Source: a virus
Virus record (IMG/VR): IMGVR_UViG_3300008266_000955
Coordinates: 1 to 25,199 of that record
DNA length: 25,199 nt
Strand: one strand, 5' to 3'
A model generated the notes under the pieces. It was not told the DNA's origin and searched no databases. It saw only the letters and a program-made list of their open reading frames with translations. A program made the position numbers and the translations under genes. This document shows positions 14,127-20,469 of the stretch, one piece after another; the stretch's first letter is position 1, and each line of letters starts with the position of its first letter.

Positions 14127-14966
14127 AACAATATGAGCGTATTTTTTAGCGCGACTGACAATGAAGAACTTACAGATAATGCTCCTAATTACAACTACTA
14201 CCTTTCGTTAATTGTAAATAACAAAAATGAATATTGCGCTAGAATTGCATTCATTGGTGAAATTGAAGGTAGGACTATAAAATTTAAAGATAGACACGGA
14301 GTAGAGCAAGCAATAACTTCAGCAAATAAACAAGTTACATTTTATTACGAAATGGAAATATTTGCTGAAAGTTCTAATTTAATTGATGATTTCTTTGTTA
14401 AGCAGTATGAAAAAGTAATTGCAGCTAAACCAGTACAAACTTTTCCGCAATTTGAAAATAGTTATACAAATTATAACGTTACTAATTATGAAAATTATGG
14501 TATAGGTTATAATAAAAATTATGCAAAAAATAATTACAAACAAGGTAAATTATTTGATGACAAAAGTACTGAAAAGATTGAAGATAAATTAACTTGGGAT
14601 TCTCAAGCTGTAAACTTTATTAAAAGATTGATTGATGTAAATTATACTATGGAAAACATAGCATTTTATTTAAACTACAATCAAGATTATTCTTCTCCTT
14701 TACATAATTATTTAGATGATTTGATTCCTAAAAACAAAGGACATTTTAAAAATAATAAAGAAGTTAAAGAATTTATTGAAAATAGAGTAGCTAATGCAGA
14801 TGAAGTATTTGAATATTTTTCAATTACTTGTGATGAGTATGATAATACAAGTGATTTAAATGATGTATGGATAGATTCTATTAATTTTCTAAAAGCAAGT
14901 AGTTTTAAAAATCATCCAACATCAAAATTAATTATAGAAGAAATGGACAAATGGGTATGGAAATAA
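14127..14966 (+). CDS. JAMM/JAB metalloprotease, exon 2
   Basis: This encodes residues 115-393 after splicing. It begins NNMSVFFSATDNEEL, supplying S122 and D125 of the zinc motif, then continues the JAB fold (APNYNYYLSLIVNN, YCARIAFIGEI). An in-frame ATG at 14133 is tempting as an independent start but would leave the motif without its histidines. Beyond the ~150-residue JAB domain is a Tyr/Asn-rich linker (about residues 218-260) and a helical C-terminal domain (NFIKRLIDVNYTMENIAFYL onward) that I do not recognise. It may bind the E1 or the Ubl. The stop overlaps the E1 start by 16 nt. Confidence 0.85.
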   Translation, partial: NNMSVFFSATDNEELTDNAPNYNYYLSLIVNNKNEYCARIAFIGEIEGRTIKFKDRHGVEQAITSANKQVTFYYEMEIFAESSNLIDDFFVKQYEKVIAAKPVQTFPQFENSYTNYNVTNYENYGIGYNKNYAKNNYKQGKLFDDKSTEKIEDKLTWDSQAVNFIKRLIDVNYTMENIAFYLNYNQDYSSPLHNYLDDLIPKNKGHFKNNKEVKEFIENRVANADEVFEYFSITCDEYDNTSDLNDVWIDSINFLKASSFKNHPTSKLIIEEMDKWVWK

Positions 14967-15142
14967 AAAAAATTAAACAAAGTACAGTAAGATTTTCAGA
15001 AGCTTACTTTTATAAACCAAATGTAGAAGTACTAGTATTAGGATTAGGGGGTATCGGCTCATGGCTGACCCTCAATCTTGCTAGATTAGAATGTAATTTA
15101 CATTTATACGATTATGATTTAATTGATGAAGTAAATTTAGCT
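14951..15142 (+). CDS. E1/ThiF-like adenylyltransferase, exon 1
   Basis: Residues 1-64, joined to 16390-16881. It contains the Rossmann nucleotide-binding loop VLGLGGIGSW (29-38) and the second strand with acidic ribose contacts LYDYDLIDEVNLA (52-64), the DxDxxxxxNL motif of E1/MoeB/ThiF enzymes. Unspliced, the frame stops at 15163, just after. E1-like enzymes adenylate the C-terminus of a ubiquitin-like protein and usually pass it to a Cys. The start at 14951 overlaps the JAMM gene end; a second ATG at 14957 is possible. Confidence 0.88.
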
Positions 15143-16389
15143 AGGAATATTCTATTATATTAATTATTTTTGTATATACAAAAAATAATATAATGGATAA
15201 ATACTCAGGAGAATTTAAAACAATTGACACACAAGAAAAAGCTTATGTTTTAGGCTTGTTTTACGCAGATGGATATATTTATAAAAGAAAATATAGTTAT
15301 TTTTCAGGAATTACTTTACATTTAAAAGATGAATATTTAATAGATAAATTATGTGAAATTTTTTCTTTTTTTCAAAAAACTTTTGACAAAAGTAAACCTT
15401 CAACAATACATTTGAGATGTAATGTAAAAGAATTTATTTTAGATTTAAAAGCAAACGGAATGCATGAAAGAAAATCTTTTGAAAACAAAGAGAATTTACA
15501 TGTACCAAATATTGATAAATCTTTAATTAATCATTTTATTAGAGGATTTTTTGATGGAGATGGTAGTGTTTATTTTAGTAAAACTGCATCTATAAATTCT
15601 AAATATTGTACTTTTACAGGAGTATGTTTTTCTTTTTTAAAAGAAATTCAGGAAATTTTAAAAACAAATAATATTAATTTTAGATTTACAATTAATAAAC
15701 TTTCTAAAAAAGAATCTTACATTTTTGGAAGAAAAATTAATAATCCACAAGATGTTGGAATATTAACTTTATCTTTAAGAAAAGAAATTGAATTTTTTTC
15801 AAATTTTTTATATAAAAATAGTAATATACATCTTTATAGAAAATATGAAATAATGAATTCTTGGACAGAAACTTTATCTGAAAGATTTATATGTAGAATA
15901 TGTAATTCTAAAAATACAATATTTGTAGGAAAAAATAAATATAAATGTAAAAATTGTAATAAAATAATTCCAATAATAGGTAATATTTTTGTTAAAAAAA
16001 CAAGCAAGCCTTGTAAACATTGTAATTCACTAAATACCGTAGGAAACGGTAAAACTAAAAGTAGAACTACAAATGAAATAATATCTGAAAAATTTTTGTG
16101 TAGAAATTGTAATAAAAACTCCAGTTATTTAATGACTGGTCTTAATAACAGTAATGTTATTAATGGAGAGGATGAATTGACTGGAAAGCTAAGGGATGAA
16201 AGACTCCTATGCCAATCAGCAGCCAAGCCGTCAGAGACGGAAGGTTCAGAGACTACCTGAGTAATAGCGATATTACTTAATAACAGGAAGTAGTTATAAT
16301 ATATATTGAAGTTATAATGAAAAAGTGTCCTCCATCCTTATAGGATGAAGATATAGTCCATGCCGCATAGAAATATGGGATAAACATTG
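15143..16389 (+). ncRNA. Group I intron in the E1 gene (with LAGLIDADG gene)
   Basis: A 1247-nt intron starting after GCT (15142) and ending with G16389; the following GGT CAA ATG restores NLAGQMY, the NLxxQ motif. A long A/T hairpin (about 15154-15192) precedes the endonuclease ORF. The core lies at the 3' end: GAGAGGATG (P3) with GTGTCCTCC; CAATCAGCAGCCAAGC; GGTTCAGAGACTACCTGAG (R/P7); AATAACAGGAAGTAG; P8 CATCC/GGATG; S GAAGATATAGTCC. Core sequences are nearly the same as intron 1 (for example AATCAGCAGCCAAGC and AATAACAGGAAGTAG), so the two are related. I could not place P1 confidently. Confidence 0.88.
15193..16260 (+). CDS. LAGLIDADG homing endonuclease with zinc ribbons, in intron 2
   Basis: The 355-residue protein carries two LAGLIDADG helices, YVLGLFYADGY (about 18-28) and FIRGFFDGDGSV (about 115-126). 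It would make the double-strand break that drives homing into intron-less E1 alleles. The C-terminal third has two Cys4 ribbons (CRIC..CKNC, then CKHC..CRNC) likely used for DNA binding. It starts right after an A/T hairpin in the intron and runs sense to the host gene. Its last ~35 codons overlap the ribozyme core (P3 to P7), with the TGA inside the R/P7 region; those residues are probably a by-product of the overlap. Confidence 0.88.
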   Translation: MDKYSGEFKTIDTQEKAYVLGLFYADGYIYKRKYSYFSGITLHLKDEYLIDKLCEIFSFFQKTFDKSKPSTIHLRCNVKEFILDLKANGMHERKSFENKENLHVPNIDKSLINHFIRGFFDGDGSVYFSKTASINSKYCTFTGVCFSFLKEIQEILKTNNINFRFTINKLSKKESYIFGRKINNPQDVGILTLSLRKEIEFFSNFLYKNSNIHLYRKYEIMNSWTETLSERFICRICNSKNTIFVGKNKYKCKNCNKIIPIIGNIFVKKTSKPCKHCNSLNTVGNGKTKSRTTNEIISEKFLCRNCNKNSSYLMTGLNNSNVINGEDELTGKLRDERLLCQSAAKPSETEGSETT

Positions 16390-16881
16390 GGTCAAATGTA
16401 TGCTAATACTGATATTGGATTAAGAAAACTTGATAGTATTAATAGTTTAGTTAATTTATTATGTGATAAACCTAATATAATTTCTTTAAATGAAAAATAT
16501 ACTAATGAAAGTTTGACTGGTCCAATAGTATTTTCTTGTTTTGACAATATGGCTGCAAGAAAATTAGCTTTTGATAAATGGAAAGCTGAAGACGATAGAG
16601 AACTTTTTATTGATGGAAGAATGGCACTTTCAACAGGAGAAGTTTATTGTGTAACAAAAGGAAAAGAAAAAGAATACGAAAGAACTTTATTTGATGATTC
16701 TGAAGTTGAAGATGCTGCTTGTAGTATGAAAGCAACTACTTTTAGTGGTATGACTATCGCAAGTATAATGACAGCATTATTTTGTAATTATGTAGGTACA
16801 ACTTTAAATCCAGATTTACCAGTTAATTTATCTTTTAAAACAACTTATAATTTTCCGTTAATGATGTTTGAAAGTATATGA
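16390..16881 (+). CDS. E1/ThiF-like adenylyltransferase, exon 2
   Basis: Residues 65-227 after splicing. It starts GQMYANTDIGLRK, which completes the NLxxQ motif and the conserved DIGxxK (Q66, K76), then IVFSCFDNMAARKLAF (the (T)DN..xR motif; D116, N117, R121). Next is VEDAACSMKATTFSGMTIAS, whose Cys175 is the likely crossover-loop cysteine, as in related ThiF proteins of Ub-like operons. No CxxC zinc pairs are seen, so it is a short E1-like form. A TTG at 16387 gives an ORF-style start but is intronic. The stop TGA overlaps the next ATG (ATGA). Confidence 0.88.
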   Translation, partial: GQMYANTDIGLRKLDSINSLVNLLCDKPNIISLNEKYTNESLTGPIVFSCFDNMAARKLAFDKWKAEDDRELFIDGRMALSTGEVYCVTKGKEKEYERTLFDDSEVEDAACSMKATTFSGMTIASIMTALFCNYVGTTLNPDLPVNLSFKTTYNFPLMMFESI

Positions 16882-18209
16882 TAATTTTTAAAAACACAAG
16901 ACGTTTTAATAATTCACTTCCTGAAGTAGAAATAGATATAAGAAGTTTAAACATTATTCCTTTATTTGATATAGTTAATGTTCCTTTTGAATTAACCAAA
17001 TATGATTCAAATCCTATACTTCCTAAAAATAAAACTGCTAGTAGAATTTTACATAATAAAAATCTAATTTATAGATATTCTTATTCAGGTAACTTGTTAC
17101 ATTATAATTATGAACATTTAAAATCAAAGTATGTAGATTTTAAAGAAAGAATAAAAAATGAAGTTTATTTCTTTTTTAATGACAAAGTAAATTTTATTAC
17201 TACTATCAATAATACTAACATTCAATTTAATGAAAAAGTATTTATTAATACTGAATATATAACAAATAATTTTCAATTTAGAGGTAATAACCAATTTATA
17301 AAAAATACTTTTGATAAATTTTCAACAAAAAAAGTAATTAGAAATAATGAAAAATTAGCTATTTATTATGGTTCTGTTTTTAAAGAAGTCGATGAAGGTA
17401 TATATCCTGTTTTACTATCAGGTATTGATGCAAATAAAATAAATTCTTTTAAATCAAATTTAATAAATACTTTAGTAAATGAACCTACTGATTTTAATTC
17501 AGTTAAAGTTTATGTAGACAAAGATTGGTATTTAGATTCATGCAATAAATCTTTAAAAATATATTTGTTAAAAAGTTTAGAAGAAAAATATTATAATTAC
17601 GAACTTATATTATTTGACGGTAAAGAATTTGCTAATCAAAATATGTTTTCTTATCAACCTTTATCTTTTTCTACTCTTGGTAAGAGAAAAAAGTATTTTA
17701 ATGATATTGAAGCTAAACTTTATGAATTAATGCTAGATGATTATAAAGATAGTTTTGACTATAAAGCTGAACAAGAAAAGTTTTTAAATAAATACAATCA
17801 ATTATTAGAAAATAATAGAAAAGAAAAACAAGATAAAGAAGAAAGTAAATCTGAAATATTAGAAACTAGAAGTTTAACTTCAGAAGAAATGTCTTTAATT
17901 GATTCATTATTTCAAAATGATTCTGCAAGAGTTTTAGGTGAAGAGGAGTATTCTGTAACAAATCCTCATCCTCCTTCAGCTAATATATCTCATCCTGACT
18001 TTGTAAATAGTAGTCTTACAGACTTTTTAATTCAAGTTGTTGATTATAGTACAGGAAACCAAACAGGAAGTGCACCTGATTCGCCTTCAATTTCACAAGA
18101 ATTAAGTCCTACAAGTCAACTTCTTTCTACAATATCAGAAATAGATAATACATTTGCAGATTTAGAAGAAGAATTACGTAGAATAGCTAATGAAATACAA
18201 AATGGATAA
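16878..18209 (+). CDS. Unknown 443-residue protein of the E1/JAMM cassette
   Basis: I do not recognise this protein. The first ~310 residues look folded and mixed alpha/beta (IPLFDIVNVPFELTKY, LAIYYGSVFKEVDEG, VYVDKDWYLDSCNKSLKIYL). A strongly charged helix follows (KFLNKYNQLLENNRKEKQDK), then about 110 residues of Ser/Pro/Asn-rich disordered sequence, ending in a helix LEEELRRIANEIQNG. It overlaps the E1 gene by 4 nt (ATGA) and the next gene by 20 nt, so it is made with the cassette and could be a target-binding factor, a substrate or a further transfer component. No function is claimed. Confidence 0.7.
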   Translation: MIIFKNTRRFNNSLPEVEIDIRSLNIIPLFDIVNVPFELTKYDSNPILPKNKTASRILHNKNLIYRYSYSGNLLHYNYEHLKSKYVDFKERIKNEVYFFFNDKVNFITTINNTNIQFNEKVFINTEYITNNFQFRGNNQFIKNTFDKFSTKKVIRNNEKLAIYYGSVFKEVDEGIYPVLLSGIDANKINSFKSNLINTLVNEPTDFNSVKVYVDKDWYLDSCNKSLKIYLLKSLEEKYYNYELILFDGKEFANQNMFSYQPLSFSTLGKRKKYFNDIEAKLYELMLDDYKDSFDYKAEQEKFLNKYNQLLENNRKEKQDKEESKSEILETRSLTSEEMSLIDSLFQNDSARVLGEEEYSVTNPHPPSANISHPDFVNSSLTDFLIQVVDYSTGNQTGSAPDSPSISQELSPTSQLLSTISEIDNTFADLEEELRRIANEIQNG

Positions 18210-18819
18210 GAATTTTAAACATATATATACTTTAGAAATTTCTAAGTATATAACATCAGTACAAACTTCTAAATCAATTAGACCTAAATATTATTCCAAT
18301 ATTGCTGGAATAGGTAGAGTTAATAAATGTCCTAAGAAATTAGAAGGTGCTCAAGTAGACAGTAAAGGTTTTTATCTTGACAAAGATGGTAACAAAATTG
18401 TAGCTAATACGAGAAGTGTAGGTAAAGCTAGGCAAGTTCCTATTAATGCTCAAATACTTTATGTAGGTAGTACATGGAATAGAGTTGCTATTAAAAATGG
18501 ATTAGAAGAATTTTTTATAGATTACATTAAAGATATGCCAGTTTTTACTGGTAGTATTGCAATGGAATGTGAAATTCATACTATAATAGGACATTCTCAA
18601 GCAGATTTGGACAATTTAGGTTATATGTATGGTAAAGTATTGACTGACACTATGGTAAACATGGGAAGATTAGTTGATGACAAAGTACCTTATGTAACTA
18701 AACCTTGTTCAGCTCCTTTATTTTATCCTGTTGATTCATTTGATGATAGAAAATTAGTTTATCATTTTTATCAAGATAAAAGACCTGAAATATTAAAATT
18801 AAATAAAGTAGAAGATTAA
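18190..18819 (+). CDS. RusA-like Holliday junction resolvase (putative)
   Basis: The 209-residue protein has the acidic pattern of RusA-type resolvases: SQADLDNLGYMYGKVLTDTMV (D139, D141, N142, K149, D153), then RLVDDKVPYV (D163, D164). That order (DxDN, K, D, DD) matches the metal-binding residues of RusA. A preceding strand ECEIHTIIGH fits the fold. RusA resolves branched recombination or replication intermediates. The protein is longer than RusA (about 120), with an N-terminal extension. The start may be ATG 18190 or 18202; both overlap the preceding gene. The terminator after it ends the cassette transcript. Confidence is moderate because the flanking sequence is not close to the family. 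Confidence 0.5.
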   Translation: MKYKMDKNFKHIYTLEISKYITSVQTSKSIRPKYYSNIAGIGRVNKCPKKLEGAQVDSKGFYLDKDGNKIVANTRSVGKARQVPINAQILYVGSTWNRVAIKNGLEEFFIDYIKDMPVFTGSIAMECEIHTIIGHSQADLDNLGYMYGKVLTDTMVNMGRLVDDKVPYVTKPCSAPLFYPVDSFDDRKLVYHFYQDKRPEILKLNKVED

Positions 18820-18837
18820 TTTCTTCTACTTTATTTT
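18805..18837 (+). terminator. Intrinsic terminator ending the E1/JAMM cassette
   Basis: AAAGTAGAAGA (18805-18815) pairs with TCTTCTACTTT (18822-18832), followed by ATTTTT. The stem starts inside the last codons of the RusA-like gene, so the stop codon lies in the loop. Confidence 0.85.
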
Positions 18838-18854
18838 TAAAATTAAAAAATAAA

Positions 18855-19103
18855 ATGGATTTAACTAACTACGAATTTAAGATTTACAATGGTAGAATTA
18901 AGGTCTGCTACAAAGGGGCTGTGATGTTTACCTTCAATCAAATAGACTTCTTGAGCTACTACTTTTTTAAAGATGATACTCAGCTGTATGGCATGACCCT
19001 ACACTTCCTCAGAGAAAAGGCAGGAGGGCATGAGATGGATGTTTATTTTAAAGATAAAGAAACTTGGTTAGCAGTTAATAAATTGTTAGACGAGAATATG
19101 TAA
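18855..19103 (+). CDS. Hypothetical 82-residue protein, atypical composition
   Basis: A small soluble protein (YEFKIYNGRIKVCYKGAVMF, then FLSYYFFKDD) I do not recognise. Its central part uses G/C-rich codons (CTG, GGC, CTC, AGG) unlike the rest of the window, suggesting recent acquisition from another source. No signal or membrane segment. It follows a terminator and begins the block of small accessory genes. Confidence 0.65.
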   Translation: MDLTNYEFKIYNGRIKVCYKGAVMFTFNQIDFLSYYFFKDDTQLYGMTLHFLREKAGGHEMDVYFKDKETWLAVNKLLDENM

Positions 19104-19122
19104 AACAAATAAATATACGACA

Positions 19123-19371
19123 ATGGAAAACGAGTTAAATAAACAGACGGCAGTAAATTACTTAATAAAAGAATTTAGCGATATTCTTGGTCCAATAGAA
19201 ACTAAACCAATGCAGGATTTATTAATAATGGCTGCAATAAAACAAGCCAAAGAAATGGAGAAGGAGCAAATGTTTAATTCGTTTATGGCATTTGAATCTA
19301 ATACTGAAGAAAACGAAAAGTTATTTGATGAATACTACAAAGAAACATACGGAGGTAAAGATGGAAAATAA
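19123..19371 (+). CDS. Small phage protein, tandem paralogue A
   Basis: An 82-residue helical protein starting MENELNKQTAVNYLIKEF, with QAKEMEKEQM in the middle and EYYKETYGGK at the end. The KQTAV..., AKEMEKEQ and (E)YYxxTYGG blocks recur in the next gene, so the two are tandem paralogues. This small family recurs in Bacteroidota phages, as far as I recognise it; function unknown. Confidence 0.7.
   Translation: MENELNKQTAVNYLIKEFSDILGPIETKPMQDLLIMAAIKQAKEMEKEQMFNSFMAFESNTEENEKLFDEYYKETYGGKDGK
19351..19355 (+). promoter_or_regulatory. Shine-Dalgarno GGAGG within paralogue A
   Basis: GGAGG lies 5 nt before ATG 19361 and also encodes the GG of the C-terminal TYGGK. The identical ACATACGGAGGTAA occurs again before ATG 19609. 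Clear Shine-Dalgarno sites are otherwise rare in this window. Confidence 0.65.
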
Positions 19372-19612
19372 ACAAACGGCAGTTGATTGGTTTATTGAGC
19401 AACTTGAACAGAAGGGAGATGCTTGGGAAAATGTAAGCATTAGAAGAGTACAAATATCAATTGATGTTAGTGAATATCTTGACCTAAAAAGACAAGCCAA
19501 AGAAATGCAAAAGGAGGAGATAGAGAATGCGTATAGAATAGGGTTTGTAAAGTACTTGCCCTATACTAATGCAGAGGAATACTACACTATAACATACGGA
19601 GGTAACAAATGA
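19361..19612 (+). CDS. Small phage protein, tandem paralogue B
   Basis: An 83-residue protein MENKQTAVDWFIEQLEQKG..., with RQAKEMQKEEIENAY and EEYYTITYGGNK. It shares the start, middle and end blocks with paralogue A. The start ATG at 19361 is set by the GGAGG 5 nt upstream; a longer in-frame extension to 19292 is only a shadow of paralogue A. Its TGA overlaps the next ATG by 4 nt. Function unknown. Confidence 0.72.
   Translation: MENKQTAVDWFIEQLEQKGDAWENVSIRRVQISIDVSEYLDLKRQAKEMQKEEIENAYRIGFVKYLPYTNAEEYYTITYGGNK
19598..19602 (+). promoter_or_regulatory. Shine-Dalgarno GGAGG before the 58-residue gene
   Basis: GGAGG sits 6 nt before ATG 19609 inside the 3' end of paralogue B and decides that start. 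Confidence 0.65.
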
Positions 19613-19785
19613 TTAAACCAGAACCAACAATAGTATCAATAATATCACATGGTAGAAAATTCACAGCCGAATTACCATGGGATGTATCAATGCCTGAACT
19701 TGCTGATGCAATAAAGGGTTTAGTAAAAGCATCTGGTTTCCCAGATGAATTAGTTAACGATTATATTAAAGGGGAGCATGAATAA
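19609..19785 (+). CDS. Hypothetical 58-residue phage protein
   Basis: ATG 19609 encodes MIKPEPTIVSIISHGRKFTAELPWDVSM..., ending GEHE before TAA 19783-19785. Good support comes from the Shine-Dalgarno, ATGA coupling to the previous stop and the overlap with the lipoprotein gene. The SHGRKFTAELPWD stretch is strand-like and PELADAIKGLVKASGF is an amphipathic helix. Small proteins of this type (helix with GLxxAxGF) occur in Bacteroidota phages; function unknown. Confidence 0.65.
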   Translation: MIKPEPTIVSIISHGRKFTAELPWDVSMPELADAIKGLVKASGFPDELVNDYIKGEHE

Positions 19786-20008
19786 GATACTTACTATATT
19801 GTGTATAGTTATGTTTTCTAGTTGTGAAAAAGAATACTATGAATACACACAATATAGATGTGTTGAATGGCATTATGAAGAATATATGACTAATGGATTA
19901 ATGGTAAACAAACAAACATGGACAGCGAGTAGAAAAGCAGAACGTAAAGTGTGTGATGAATTTACTATAGATACGTTAGTTGATTATAGATGGGTTTTAA
20001 AGAAATAA
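19778..20008 (+). CDS. Small phage lipoprotein
   Basis: A 76-residue protein with a short hydrophobic signal MNKILTILCIVMFSSC, where Cys16 fits a lipobox-like FSSC, followed by an acidic EKEYYEY region as often found in exported Bacteroidota lipoproteins. The remainder has paired cysteines (YRCVEWHYEE, RKVCDEF) that may form a disulphide. Predicted to be anchored in the host envelope; superinfection exclusion is one possible role for phage lipoproteins but is inference only. Confidence 0.7.
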   Translation: MNKILTILCIVMFSSCEKEYYEYTQYRCVEWHYEEYMTNGLMVNKQTWTASRKAERKVCDEFTIDTLVDYRWVLKK

Positions 20009-20023
20009 AAAGATGAATAGTAT

Positions 20024-20317
20024 ATGAAAACATATAGAAAAATAGCAACAGTACAAGCCAAGTTATTTGAACAAGGTGATGAAGATGGATTCGTAACACG
20101 ATATTACAATGATGAAGATGTAAATGAGAATGGTGGAATATCAACCTCAGCAATATTTGGTGAACATGAAATCAAAGTACCTTATGTAAGCACATTAGAA
20201 AATCAAAAACACCTAAGTCATGGGTTTGGTAGAGATTATTTATGTATTGGAATTAAAGGTGAACGATGGTTAGTTGAGAAAGATATATTTGAATTAACAT
20301 ACGAGGAGGTAATATGA
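20024..20317 (+). CDS. Small phage protein with C-terminal GxRWLVEKDIFE-type motif
   Basis: A 97-residue protein: MKTYRKIATVQAKLF, an acidic middle (GDEDGFVTRYYNDEDVNENG), and the C-terminal YLCIGIKGERWLVEKDIFELTYEEV. The ending resembles widely distributed small phage proteins with a DYI.G.KGE.Y..K.DIF..TYE pattern. No biochemical function is known to me. TGA overlaps the next ATG by 4 nt. Confidence 0.65.
   Translation: MKTYRKIATVQAKLFEQGDEDGFVTRYYNDEDVNENGGISTSAIFGEHEIKVPYVSTLENQKHLSHGFGRDYLCIGIKGERWLVEKDIFELTYEEVI
20305..20309 (+). promoter_or_regulatory. Shine-Dalgarno GGAGG before the interrupted small gene
   Basis: GGAGG 4 nt upstream of ATG 20314; supports that the small interrupted gene is or was translated. 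Confidence 0.55.
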
Positions 20318-20469
20318 AATTTGAACTAATGCAATTTAGATGGTACCGTAAATGAAAAGGTGGAACTTACTATCTAATTTATAATTGGATTACACTTCCA
20401 TTTTGGTCTGACAAACTAATAACAAGTTGCGGTGGTAGAGCAATTAAAACAGAAATATATGAAAAATAA
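20314..20469 (+). pseudogene. Small gene with an in-frame TGA (pseudogene or readthrough)
   Basis: From ATG 20314, MKFELMQFRWYRK is followed by TGA (20353-20355). The same frame then carries on as KGGTYYLIYNWITLPFWSDK.. to TAA 20467-20469, 51 codons in all. The context RK-x-KGGTYYL suggests Trp (TGG) at the TGA. A Shine-Dalgarno and ATGA coupling are intact. Other genes here use TGA as a normal stop, so genome-wide recoding is unlikely; it is a nonsense mutation or local readthrough. Confidence 0.6.

Noticed and set aside
14133-14966. ATG 14133 as start of an independent gene
   Set aside because: It begins in the middle of the JAMM motif; the preceding codons AAC AAT belong to the exon as well.
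16387-16881. TTG 16387 as start of a separate E1-like gene
   Set aside because: TTG includes the last intron bases; the real reading continues from exon 1.
20432-20458. GTG 20432 as thymidylate synthase start
   Set aside because: ThyA proteins begin close to the QYxxLLxDILxNG segment; ATG 20459 matches and the extra residues are the shadow of the small upstream gene.
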